NCBI GenBank assembly: GCA_905250125.1
Contig: CAJNOL010000262.1
Span: forward strand, 62,001-126,000
Length of the DNA stretch: 64,000 nucleotides
Reading direction: 5' to 3'
From: Rotaria sordida
Taxonomy: Eukaryota > Rotifera > Eurotatoria > Philodinida > Philodinidae
Positions 24,704 to 37,548 of this stretch are shown here, in pieces (within the stretch, counting starts at the first letter, position 1; each line of letters begins with the position of its first letter). The position numbers were made by a program, and so were the translations under genes. Below the pieces are notes generated by a model that ran no database searches, was not told the DNA's origin, and saw nothing but the letters and a program-made list of their open reading frames with translations.

Positions 24704-25551
24704 AAGGTGTACGCAGTGCAGAATTTCGGTAAAAATTTTTTTTCGTATTTTTTACAGATGCTTCGATAGTACATAAGCTGCTTGTTACGATAAATTAGTG
24801 TTTAGTTTTTGAAAAATTTTTTTTTTATGTCAAAAAAATTTTTACAAAACTGAAGAAGATCGTTTTTTTCGAAATCTGCATCATTTTTCGAAGTGTTACG
24901 AAATTTTCTATTTTAGTCCTTTTTTTAGTTTATGCAACTATTTTTTTCGAATACAACTTTAAAAACTGAGTATAGAAATAGTATTGAATTGGTTTTAACT
25001 CAAAAATATTTTTCATAGTGTCGGTTTCAATTGTGTCCAATAGAGTGCTTATCGGTCATTTTTGTAAACCTATTCAGTTTTCCTGATTAAGTGAAGAAGT
25101 GAAATATTTTATCTTAATCGATTCATCATATCATGAGTCACAAAAATACGCATCACTTTTTTTTTCTTTTTTCTTTTCGTAGATGAGAAAAATCATTTTT
25201 GCTAAATTTTGATCTAAATAGTAGGAANNNNNNNNNNNNNNNNNNNNNNNNNNNNNNNNNNNNNNNNNNNNNNNNNNNNNNNNNNNNNNNNNNNNNNNNN
25301 NNNNNNNNNNNNNNNNNNNNNNNNNNNAAAAAAGGACTAAAATAGAAAATTTCGTAACACTTCGAAAAATGATGCAGATTTCGAAAAAAACGATCTTCTT
25401 CAGTTTTGTAAAAATTTTTTTGACATAAAAAAAAAATTTTTCAAAAACTAAACACTAATTTATTGTAACAAGCAGCTTGCGTACTATCGAAGCATGTGTA
25501 AAAAATACGAAAATAAAATTTTTTAACGAAATTTTGAATTGCGTACACCTT
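24704..25551. repeat. Large inverted repeat flanking an assembly gap
   Basis: The left arm 24704-24927 and right arm 25328-25551 (224 bp each) are near-identical inverted copies; both outer ends carry AAGGTGTACGCA. The right arm starts directly at the gap, and about 300 bp of resolved spacer lies before it. This is either a foldback transposon or an assembly artefact. Confidence 0.8.
25228..25327. other. Assembly gap of exactly 100 N
   Basis: One hundred N, the conventional placeholder for unknown length. The true spacer of the inverted repeat is therefore unknown. Confidence 0.95.
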
Positions 25552-25766
25552 CACTAAAAGATCATTTTCTCCTCGTTTTGCAATGTTCCCATGTGCTCAT
25601 GATTGAATGATTTAGGAAAAGAGGAAGAAAAGTAATTTTTTCGCCTGTTCTCTCTTATACGACGGTGGAATATTTAGAGAAACGTATATCACTGTTGGAA
25701 CACAAACACTCGTTCTCTTCCAAAACATTTGGTGATCCAGTTCAATCATCGAAACAGCAACGAAAG

Positions 25767-28700
25767 ATGTACTGCGCCAATATCAGTGAAGCAAATAAGA
25801 AGAAGCATCGTGGTCATGAATCCAAGATTGAAACCGTTTTGTCGGCATCGTCTGCTAAGCTTCATATGCATATAAGCAATACGGATCCATCAACTGAAAA
25901 TTTTATCACTGTAAACTCATCAGACAAGAGTAAGTCAAGCAATGAGATGATCGAGAGCTAATTTCCATGACACATATCAAATCATTAGCATTTTCTTCAT
26001 AAAGTCGCTTTTTAAATGGTTATGAGATCATTCAGTTCTAAAAAAGAAAAAATTCTAATTGAAAAGTTTACTCCTGTGCAACAAATTTCCACGAGAATGG
26101 AGCAATATTAAATTCCTTAGCGAAGCAATAAAAATCTTTCTTGAGATTTCAATCATGCGCTAGGAGATTTCGCTGGTCGCTATCACTCATCATCTTCACC
26201 TCAAAACAATTTTATAAGGTTTGAGTCAAAGTTATTGGCGAAAGTAGAATGGGTAATCTACACAATATTTATTAGTATCTTATTGAAGTTCATATTTTTT
26301 TTTGAAGACAAGTCTTTTTCATGAATACGAAAGCGCATCTTTTCAATTTAAATCATTGCTCATTCGTCTTCTTTTTTCTTTGTTAAGTGACAGTACTATT
26401 CGGCCCAAATCGACCGGATCTTCTGAGACACGAAGTGCTTGGCCAAATCTTTATTCGAACAGCTTTGCAATATCCCAATAAAGTGGCTCTTCTTTGGCAA
26501 AACGAGAAGATCACTTATTATCAATTATATCAACAAGCGATGGAAATGGCAATCATATTGTATCAAACACGACATGTTGGTCCGGGTAGTATCGTTGGTA
26601 TTCGACTTAGTCGTTCAGCTCAATTGCATGTAACGATTCTTGCCGTTCTATTTACCGGAGCTTGCTATGCTCCATTCGATGCTGATGCTCCAGACGAGCG
26701 TGTTCTCGAAGTACTTGCAGATATTGAAGCTACTCTTCTTCTTGTCGATTCACAAACTTCTATGAATCATTCATTAGTTGTCGATATTGAAACTTTAAAG
26801 AAACATACCATCTCAGATCATATTCATTTGTCACTCAATATTGATCCAAAATCGATCGCCTATATTATTTGTACTTCCGGTTCGACTGGAAAACCGAAAG
26901 CTATTGCTATCACTCATTCCAATATTTGTCATTTTATCCGTGCTGGCAATGAAATCATGAAAATAACAAAAGATGACATTGTCTATCAAGGTTTTTCAGC
27001 TGCTTTCGACGGGTTTTTCGTTGAAACATTTGCTGCCTACCTTGTTGGAGCCACTCTTGCAATTCCTTCAAAATCTGACCTGCTTAACACTGATCGTATA
27101 CATGTCTTCCTAATAGATCATGCAGTCACCGTGCTAAGCACTGTGTCTACCTTATTACTTCTCATCAATAACGATCCAGCACTTAGACTTCGACTAATCA
27201 ATGTTGGAGGTGAATCTTGTCCGCAGGTAAATTTTACAATTAAGCTCTTATCAATCATAAATTTTACTTTGTAAACACAATACAGTCAGTAGGAAATCTA
27301 TGTTTCAATGTCCAGATATAACTTCAATCGAAAGAAAATAGCTAAGGATTTTTATGCACTTCAAACGGAGATCGAACGGATGCTTGACCGAGCAGATGTT
27401 TTGGGAATCAGAAGTGAGTCGCAAAAATATTAGCAGCCGCTTTCGAATGCTCCATATGATTCTCTGTCTTGATCAGGCGGTATGATATATAGAGTGCCAT
27501 TTTTTCATCGTAGACATCAGGTACGCTGGCTAAAAATTGAACATAATTCGGAATTGATTGTGGTGATACAATAATTCCGAAATTTCATATACGACTGTGG
27601 ACTGTAGTTCGCAGGAACTTATCAAAGTAAGAGAGATCGAATAAATTTCTATCATTACAATAAAAGCTTGCAGAATGTCATCAAAATCTAAAGCAAGTTG
27701 CCAAGTCACCAAAAATGAGATTCAATGGAAAAAATTCGAAAATCTCCAATGAAATGGACTCTGAATCATTAGTATCATAAAAGTTCGCTATTTCAACTTT
27801 CGATTAGGATTAATATGATCAAATATGAGTAAAAACAGCGAATAAAAGTTTTTTCTATGCAATTCGTAGCATTCGGTTAAATGGAGTAAGACATTTTGGT
27901 AGATGGAAAATCTATTTTTGTCTTTTGACACAAATCAAAATCTTTTAACTCAATGAAATATGATCAGTTGTTGAACTGAAAAAAACGAAAGTTTTGTATC
28001 ATATTTCTTTGATCAGGCTGTCGTTGATCGTTGGTGGAAAGAAGATAGACGAATTATAAACCAATACGGTCCCTCAGAGACTACTGTCGCTGCTACAACG
28101 TCGCTACTTTATCCTGGAGAACAAATAAGCATTGGTGCACCGTTACCAAACTATGTCTGCTGCTTACTTGATGAGGAAACAGGCCAGCCAACTACTGCTT
28201 CAACCGGTGAACTGTGTATTCGTGGACCGGGTGTGGCTTTAGGATATTTTCGGAACAATTCGTTGACAAAGCAAAAATTTACCGAATATGGCTATCGCAC
28301 TGGCGATCGTGTTACATTTGATCAAGGACGAATATATTTTCATAAACGAATCGACTCTCAAGTGAAGATTCGTGGATTTCGAATTGAGCTTACTGAAATA
28401 GAAGAAGAACTATTAAAATTACATGGTGATGTTCAATCGGCCGCTGTTGCCTTTCTGAACGGCCAACTTGTTGCTTTCATTCTCGGTCAACTGAATGAAA
28501 CGACCATGCGTACAGAACTTGGTAAACGACTACCTCGTTATATGATACCCAATCGATTGATTCATGTCAAAGGAGCGATACCTCGTATGGCTAGTGGAAA
28601 AATCGATCGAAGAGCTCTCAATGCTCTATTTGTCGACGAATCTAAAAAAATGAGCACACATGAAACACGAATCGATATTGGTGAGTTGATTGAAAGAGAT

Positions 28701-31700
28701 TTTGTTCAACGTCGACCGAGAAGAACTTTACGTCAAGAACGAATAATTATTCTTAGTCTTTCTTGAACAGAACATCGGATTTGTTCGAGCAAAACTTTTC
28801 ACATAGAATAGTTTTCTTGGTAATAAGCGTGAAAGTATGCAAAATTTTTAGTTCTTTATATAGTAGTCAATGAATTTACGCGTATAAAGAATGTCATATA
28901 AAGGGTGTCCTAGAAATATTGAAACGATTTTAAAATTCACTGTTTTCGCATTCTACAAAAGCAGAGTCTTTGAAACTTTGGCAGATTATGGAATATGCTT
29001 AGTACTACATAAATATAAAGTTTCAGATCTATAGCTTGCACTATGTATAAGAACCTGTAACAAGACTATCATGTACTATTTTTCACTTTTCCTGATCATC
29101 TTGAATATTATTTAATACTTTGAGGGCAGTACGACATATTTGTGCCACCTATTTTTCAGTAGAGAAAAAAGTGTTTTGTTTATATTAAACTGTTAGATCT
29201 AGAAGGATATATAGGTTATAGGTGACATCATCTATCATCACACACTTGCCTTTTCTTTTTTTTTCTTTCTCTCATATAGATTCTTTTTAAATGTTCTCTA
29301 TTCTGTCTGTTACTGTTCAATGACGTCATAATTTCTCCCTTTTCTTCTGACCCTTATCTTTCGAGAATATTTCTCCTCTCTATAGCGCTTTTATATATAG
29401 ATGCTGTTGCTGTAATTGATGAATTTGGGTTGTTCTTCATTTTGACAATGAAATGTATTTGCCTGTGAAAGGAACATGAAGATGTGCTGCCTGTAGCACA
29501 AAGAAGTGGAAATGACATCCAACATCGGATGCATGACTTGCAAAATAACATTCCGTTTACAAGAAGAGAAACATTGGTTTTATTTTTGATTATCATAAGA
29601 TTTTCATGTAATCATTTTGAGCTAAATAGAATTTTAAAAAATGATAAGAGAACTACTTTTCGACTGAAAAATACTCCGTCCTTAAAGGGTTAAAAAAAAG
29701 CTACTGCAAATAAAAAGGAAGAAAAACCAATGGCTATCAATGTTTCCGTATTTGATGACTACCTTGATTGATTACTAATTTCAATCCTGCTGGTGTGTTA
29801 TCCATCACTCGTTGACATAAAGCTTACTAAATTTGTTCTATTCCTTTTTAATGACGTTTTTCAATTGTTCAATATTACTGTGTTCTCGTCCTTGTAGTTT
29901 CTCTTTTAATGCATCCCAAACGTTTTCTATAGGTCAAACGTTGGCTAATTTTGCTGTGCAATTTTTTGGTTCAATTTGATTCATAAAAAACATGTTTAAC
30001 AGTACCCAAAGTCGCCCCTTTGTTTATCATCTTGATCATCTTGAAAAATAACATTTCGTGAGTTACTAATTCTTTAGCTGTTTTTCATGCTACAATAGTT
30101 TAAATGAATTTCGTATATTCGTCATCAATAAAACACATTTTCTTATGACTATCACTAGCTTGTAATCTGATGAGCGTTAACCATTCATTGATAGAAACTG
30201 GAGATTATTGAGCGACTTCTATATCGAATTTTGTCAATATAACTCATACGAAAACTGAAAAAATAGTGCATGATAGTCTTGTAATACGTTCTCGTGGATA
30301 GTACAAGCTATAGATCTGAAACTTTGTATCTATGTAGTATTAAACATGTTCTATAATCTGCCAAACTTTCAAAGACTTTGCTTTTATTGAATGCGAAAAC
30401 GATGAATTTTAAAATCGTTTCAGTATATCTTGGACACTCTTTATGTGGTGTTTCGATAGTGACTAGAACTAATATTTGCATTACATATACTAGGCCTCTT
30501 GATCTAACCTTTTTTTTTTAGAACGAGAACTTTCTGTTTATTAGATACTAAATGAATATAAAGTTCTTGAGCCACAAAATACTTTTTCTCTCTATCTCTG
30601 AGCACGATATTTTAGCCTCGCTTATATGCCGTCACGAATATTTGACAGAATCCTTTCTTGACCTCGTGGCGAATCATCACGACCATCAGAAGCATCTACC
30701 TTTATATTTACAACCGTTTTCTCGTGTTTGACGTTTTTTCTGAAGAGATTACCTCGAACACTTTTTAATGATTGAACAAGTCAAAAAGAAATTGTTAAGC
30801 CAAGTTGTTATTATCAACAGAGTGAGTCTATGTAGTAAAAGTTCTCGAAGAAATTAGCAGAATAAAGTAATGGTCAACTTTTCTGAGTTATTGATTAGAT
30901 GGCTTTGTCTTACAGAAGTTTTTCATTGATCTCATATATTATATTTTAGAAGAAAGTACGTGTAGTCCAGACAATGCAAGGAAAGATACTTTAACTATCG
31001 TACTGAGTACGTTTGAAAAGATTTTATCACATTCTCAACCAAATCCAAATAATGATTTCTTTCTTGATCTTGGTGGCCATTCAATAACTGCTGCAATTAC
31101 CGTGAGCAAACTTCGAGATTTATTTCCCAATATTAGTGTACAAGACTTGTACGAATGTAAAACGGCGGCAAATCTTGCTAAATGTTTGACGATGAAATAT
31201 AATAGCCAATCCAAGATCATTCCAATTTCAACTATAACAAGTGAGAAGCCAACATGGATGAGAAAAACTTTCTGCAGTATCATCCAAGCTCTTGTCATGA
31301 TTGTCCTTGCTGCGGTTGCTTCACTCGAACTAATTTTACCTTACCTTACTTTTGAATTATTGTTGCAACATTATGGTATTAGTATTGCGTTTCTCATGGG
31401 TTACGGAATATGTGTGGTCGTACCACCCTTTATAATTCTTCTAAGTATTATAGTCAAATGGATTGTTATCGGTCGATACAAAGAGGGGGACTTTCCTCTA
31501 TGGAGTACGATGTATTTACGATGGTGGATTGTTGAACGTTTTCGACACCTAGGAAAACCGAAGTACTTCTCTGAGACAATGCTCATAGTTTGGTATTATC
31601 GATGCCTTGGAATGAAGATTGGTCGAAATGTTTACCTAAGTGTTATCGATTGTTCAGCAACAGATCTAGTGGAAATTGGCGACGGAACAACAATATCATC

Positions 31701-33375
31701 CGATGTCAATATGCAGACCGCTTTTGTTGAGAATTATACACTCAAATTTCGACGCATCCGTATTCAAAATGATGTTTACATTGGTGATCGGTCTGTTCTG
31801 GCTGGCCGAACAATCATGGAAGATCATTCTCAACTGAATGATTTATCTTTTCTTCCTTCAAATACTCGTATACCGGCTGGTGAATCGTGGCAAGGATCAC
31901 CAGCAACTTATTTAACTTCGAATTCTTCTCTTCAATCGCTAGAAAAGAGAAATAACGATGCATTGATCACAATGTTTACTTCAGTGACTTTTGGTATTAT
32001 CGCTTTGTTCTTACTTCCACTTCTATACTTCGTTCCGACAGTGCCTGGTTTACTTCTATTTAAGTCCTTCGATTCATCATCTATGTCTACTTGGATTCAA
32101 ATCATTATATTTTCTCCAGTACTTGGCATTTTGTACACATGCTTACTTACCCTGGAAATAATTCTGATACGTCTTCTACTTATCAGAAAAATCAATGAAG
32201 GTATATATAGCACGAAATCATTAATCTTTATTAAAAAGTGGACATTTGATCGGTTGTTAGATATTAATTCGCATTTCATTGGCTCTCTCTATGGGACAAG
32301 TTTCATTGCACCGTTTCTTCGAGCGTTGGGTATGCAAATTGGACATCGCTGTGAACTATCAACAGCTGTTGGAATGATTTATTCATTGGTCAAAATTGGC
32401 AATGAAAGCTTTATTGCTGACGATGTTATTCTTAGTAATCCTTATGTTTATCGAGGTCAAATGCACTTGCGCAAAACAATTATTGGCGACCGAGTTTTCA
32501 TCGGTAACTCAGCGGTTATCTCAGATGGTAGTCAAATTTCAAAAAAATGTTTGATCGGATGTATGTCAGTAGTAGCCAAGGAAATGCAAGAAGGACAGTC
32601 GTGTTTGGGATCACCACCAATACTACTTCCAAAACGTGCGGCGCCACGACAAAAGATTTCAGACGAACAAACTTATCGTCCACGTACCCATCTTCTGATC
32701 GGACGATTTTCCATTGATACAATACGGATTTTCTTACCTCGAATCATAATTGTCTTCGAAATTTTTACTAGTATGGAAATCTTCAATAACTGTAGAATAT
32801 CAGTTGGCATCGGTTTCACGTGTCTTATTCTACCTATACTCTATATTGTTCTATTTGGTCTACTATCACTCATTATTTGTATTAGTCTCAAATGGCTTTT
32901 AGTGGGTAAATACAAACGCCAGCAACATGCTTTATGGACCTGGTATGTTTGGAAATCGGCATTTATCACAGCCATGTATGAGCAGCTAGTCGTTCCTCTT
33001 GTAATTGAATTTCTTTACGGAACATATTTTTTACCGCTAATCTGGCGATGTTTTGGCGTTCACATTGGTCATGGATGTTTTATTAACACACCTGATGTGA
33101 CTGAATTCGATCTGATCCATATCGGAAACTATGTAGTGTTGAATGATGCAGCTGGAATTCAAACGCATCTTTTCGAAGACAGAATCATGAAGTTGGGCTC
33201 TGTTTATGTAGAAGATGAATCGACTCTCGGATGTACATCGATTATGCTGCCAAATACAAGACTAGGCCCAGGAGCCCATTTGGGACCACTTAGCTTGGTT
33301 CTTCAAGGTGAAATCATTCCTGCTGGCTCTTCATGGCAAGGTATACCAACAAAACCGACATCCCAAATCGAATAA
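25767..33375 (+). CDS. NRPS-like adenylation-carrier-hexapeptide terminal domain protein
   Basis: Four exons in phase: 25767-25929, 26388-27226, 28017-28680, 30950-33375, giving 1363 residues. ATG 25767 is the first in-frame Met, but the frame is open back to 25611, so the start is uncertain. The adenylation domain shows TSGSTGKPK (about 217), FDGFF, QYGPSETT (about 350), YRTGD (about 427), KIRGFRIE (about 454) and GKIDR (about 529). A carrier domain has DLGGHS (about 595-600) with Ser for phosphopantetheine. The last 700 residues alternate hydrophobic membrane-like segments with three left-handed beta-helix hexapeptide stretches, matching the NRPS terminal domain found in bacterial single-module enzymes. 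There is no condensation or thioesterase domain. It should activate an amino or related acid and load it on the carrier; the product is unknown. Horizontal origin with later intron gain is likely (inference). Confidence 0.85.
28901..30441 (-). mobile_element. Degenerate Tc1-like transposon in the NRPS-like intron
   Basis: A 1541-bp element flanked by TA dinucleotides, with inverted ends of about 190 bp that begin AAGGGTGTCC and AAGAGTGTCC. On the minus strand near 29780-29940 a decayed transposase is readable: PIENVWDALKEKLQGRE, then EQLKNVIKKE, and after a one-base shift MDNTPAGLKLVI, the catalytic-Glu and C-terminal part of IS630/Tc1 enzymes. Stops and at least one frameshift make it inactive. 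It lies entirely within intron 28681-30949 of the NRPS-like gene. Confidence 0.85.
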
Positions 33376-35398
33376 TTGCCATCGATATAATAGGAGTGAT
33401 TTTACAGCAGCATAAAACATTTTTTCTTCTATTTGATAAAGGAAACAAAACTTCTTTTTTTGCTTTAAAACTTTTTTTTGTTTATTTTATTTTAAATCGA
33501 CGTTTCGAAGATTCTATCTTCATTTTCAAGGTTTAAATTACACAATATTGAGTTTATTTTTACCTAGAACAAACATAAAACAAAGAGAACAACGTAAGTA
33601 GGTTATAACAAATAGAAATAAATTAACCTATAAATACCTCTATAAGACATGCAAAGAGATAAATAAACTTTTATTTATTTCAAGGTCCTCTTCATGAGTA
33701 GTTGTTATTGTTATTGTGTTGTTTTATTTTCACGGTTGGTTTCTTCAATATTGGACCTTCAGAAAACACTAATAATGGCACCGACTTCACTGTACAATTT
33801 AGAATTGGTTAGGAGTTTTGATTGCTAATCATTCATGTATTAGAAGACCATATGGTTTTGAACCGCTGTCTAAAATTTTAGTCTTGTCTCAGTTAAGATG
33901 ATGCTGATGTTCATTTGTGTGCTTTAATGGAGCCAATGTATCATTTTGGACTCTGTTGTCTTTCTTACGTTTTCTTCTTCGTCAATAGGTCCAACTCGTG
34001 TCATATCGTAACAGTTAATATGTTCTGGCATACGTTTTGATCGTCGTAACTGACTTTGGAAATCAACTATTGCTTGTGATGGAATTGTGGATTTCGTTTC
34101 AGGCAGAGAAGGTTTTCCATGCTTATGAAAGGTGTGGGTGTCAGTGTGTATAGATATCACGATACCAGAGATTTCAATTTTACTGAAATGTTATCAAGTA
34201 ATACTAGGTATTGGTATCAAAAATTCAGAATCTCAAATTTTTGAGAGAGAATCAATACCTAATAGGGTGGATTTGGATGTGTGCGAATAGAGTATTGACC
34301 GTTTCACGACAAATGGCGTTTGTTTCTGTTTTGTCAGAACGTCATCAGGTGAAATCTCAAATAAGTCGATATTATATCATATTTCGAGTAGTTCAAAATA
34401 AAAGAAAAAGAGAATAACGTCAGAACTACTCTGATACAATAAGCTTTATTTACTTTTGTACGTTCAATCATCAAATTGATAGAATCAATTATATACAATC
34501 GTCATGAACCTTAAGGATTTGTCGGTTGTGTTCGATGATGTTTTTTGTTGATGTTTCGTTTGTTTATCGTTTCATTTGTGTATTCACTACATTCTGTGAA
34601 TTATCATTGCCATGTCATTTTGATCGATATATCTATCTCAAAAGGTTAATTTAAAATATAATATATTGAACAGGAAAAAAACACGTATCACTCTATATAA
34701 TGGCATATAAACTTGCATTGCTTCTTTTATATCTTCTTGTATTTCTTCATCATGTTTTTCGTGTTATTGTTAAGGATTCAGATTTAGAATAACCAATTCA
34801 GTAATTGTATCATGATCTACACCTTGTAGACGAAGTTATCGACGTTGACATTGTTCTTTTAGATTACAACGACGCTTTTGGTTCTGTTTTATTTTCTCAT
34901 GTTTCTGTGGTTGTTGTCCAATCAAGACTTGTTTTGGTGGAAATAGTCCATTCTAACGACCTTAAGCATTGTGACTCGAAATTTTTATCGATTCTTGATT
35001 GTTCTCTGTATTCAGGTTGATGATAAATATTTTTATCTAGAAGGAAAAGAACATACTTGATCAAGTACTTCATATAATAAAAAAACCTACAAAAACAAAC
35101 TATCCTAAATAATAGAACAATTAGCAGGATAAATATAGTTGAACAAAACAAAAAATACCAACAATCAATATCTCATGTTTTTCTTTTATCATAGCTCAGT
35201 CCTGGAAGAACAAAAATGTTTGAATTCTTCTTGAAAATGAGTTAATCATTTTCTTTTCAATATATAGATAACATACCATGTTTCCTGTTTCTGTTCATAT
35301 TTTCGACGCTCAATTTCAATTTTTTTCAATTTTCATCATAGTCGCGAACTCGACGACGAAGATCATGATAATTATTTCAATCAAAATAAAATTCTTGG

Positions 35399-35489
35399 TT
35401 GGGTGTGAGTGCATCTCTTCTTTATCTACACCCACACCCTATGTCACTTTGAGTATAGGATTGACATGTCAACAAAGAATTAAGTATAA
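35399..35489. repeat. Telomere-like hairpin with conserved tail
   Basis: Arms TTGGGTGTGAGTGCA and TACACCCACACCC around TCTCTTCTTTATC, followed by the same roughly 50-bp tail as at 17822-17872 (CTATGTCACTTTGA...AAGAATTAAGTATAA). The shared tail shows a defined element larger than the hairpin. Confidence 0.8.
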
Positions 35490-35729
35490 ACAATTACATG
35501 ATAATAATTGCATTTTTTAGTTCTATAAAAACATGTATGGCCAACATAGAAAGTGTTTGAAGATTTCTACTAGCATACGATTCATTGTATCTGGCGAATA
35601 GAAGTAATTCTCAAATGATATACAAAATATGCCTTCAATAGTATAATTTTTCATGCGACACAAAGAGCAGTCCCAATTAACAAAGATCACGTTTTTCATG
35701 CAAAAAGCTCTTTGATCTTCTCCTGCAGA

Positions 35730-35820
35730 GGTGTGGGGTATGGGCATGAGTCTGCGTGTGGTCTACAACCACAGCCACACTCACACCACAACCACATCTC
35801 ACACCTGACACCTGACACCC
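35730..35820. repeat. Telomere-like hairpin, long C-rich arm
   Basis: Left arm GGTGTGGGGTATGGGCATGAG, then GTGTGGTCTACAACCACA, and a long right arm of CCACACTCACACCACAACC-like words ending in tandem ACACCTG units. Confidence 0.6.
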
Positions 35821-36091
35821 ACAATCTCTAAGGTATAATTACTTGTGAAAATTTCAATGGAATCTGACTTATTGTTCATAAAATGTAGGAAGCTGAAGAT
35901 TTTACTAAAGATAGACCTGTACTACGTAGTTCGCAGTGTATTATTTAGGTTTCTTTCTCTGGAGAGGCGATTTGAAATCAGCAGATAAGTTGAGTAATAT
36001 GAAATGTATTGCATTAGTTCGAATTTTTCTGTCATTTATCTTATAGACTATTTACAGACACTTTGTTTATCTTCTCACTTTGAACTTTATT

Positions 36092-36135
36092 TGGGGTGTG
36101 GGTGTCCATCTTCTCTCAATTAACACTCACACCCT
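36092..36135. repeat. Compact telomere-like hairpin
   Basis: Left arm GGGGTGTGGGTGTCCA, loop TCTTCTCTCAATTA, right arm ACACTCACACCC followed by TAG. One of the most symmetrical copies. Confidence 0.7.
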
Positions 36136-37548
36136 AGTTTTATAGAACCTTGGAAGCAAAAATTGTCAAGTTCAGCTAGGATCATCGTAGAATCTTATTA
36201 AAGTCTATGAGAACTCGAAAACTTGTTACCCAAGAGACCTGAATCTCCTATTTAGATATCTTTAAAAATATGTCGGCTTAAGGATATTCCGCCTCTTTTT
36301 GACCATAGCTGATTCTCAGCGATAGTAAAACCAATCGTGCTGAAATTTTTACCACAGATAGAGTACCGAAAATAACGAGACCTGTGTTCAAGGAAAACAG
36401 TTTTTAAGATCATCTTCAGAGATTTTGGGAGGGATCTTCCGTTTTCATCCAGTCACATTATGATCCCTCTTACTTTCGTCTGATCGAGCTGAAAATTGTT
36501 TTGAAAGTAGTCAATATAAAATCTCAGTTTCTTCTTTTTCTATTATAAAAACACTACTATCTGCCAGCTTAAGGGTCAATTCAGGTCATGAAAAACTCTA
36601 TAAATTTGGACCGAAGGGTTAACAATACAAACGATCAATTTTACCTCTGAAGAACATTTCCAGATATCTGTGCTAAAATTTTCAGTCCGATCGGTCAAAC
36701 TAAAAGAGGAGAGGGTGTCAGTAGGAGACGCAATGCTGAAAATTCAGGTTTTGTGCTACGTCGAATGCAAGAACCAGATTCCACTTGAACCTTTGTGTAA
36801 CAAAAGTTTTCAAAGTTCAATAACTCTCGCACATAAAGATGATTTGCGTCAAATGACGTCTCTAGTTACAGAAGATACTTGGGTCTACTACCCCATGTAG
36901 CTAGCTCAAAGTTGACTTTTTCGTCAAAAAAAAGGGAAGTACTCTCAAGTGTGTCTTCCGGATTCATAATAAAGGTTTCAAAAATTTAAAAAGTGCCACT
37001 ATCACTCATAGAAATTATCTGACATTTGATGTATGCTTTCGGTAGCTTTATAAGAGTCTTATAGAGTCTCTAAATAGGCTTCTGAAGTCTACAAGAATAT
37101 GATAAAGGCTTCAGAGAGTCTAAGAAGAGTCTTAAGAATCTTACAGAAGTGGCAGAACGTCTGAAAGTTCCAGACTCTTGAAGGTCTCACAGAGATTGTT
37201 CTTGGTCTTTCCAAATTAGTTAGAAAGAACGAGAGCAGAAACGTAGCCGAATGATAGAGAAGGAACCTCTCAATCCGCTTGTTGACTCAAAAATGTCTTC
37301 TGGATTATACTTGTTTCGAATGGCTTCTGTTGTGGTGAAAAATTTCTGTCTATGTACTTGCTAACAGTCCATCAAAATATTTATTTTCAATTAGATGAAG
37401 TATTTCCACACGCCCTCAGGATATTTCTTAGAAGTGTTCCACTATTTTGAGATAATCACAAATAAGAAAAAATATCACATCACATGATAAACGCTCATTT
37501 CAATTGGAACTTATTTTATTAGAAGATTTAGTAGATAAAATAACTGTC

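Larger units (their letters stand above)
33376..37548. other. Intergenic DNA with hairpins, no clear gene
   Basis: Minus-strand open segments at 33924-34160 and 34800-35030 have a mildly coding look but no recognisable domain or clean exon structure. An ORF at 36670-36900 (+) is also unassigned. Around 37030-37190 short AGTCT/AGACT words recur on both strands. Hairpins are listed separately. Confidence 0.4.
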
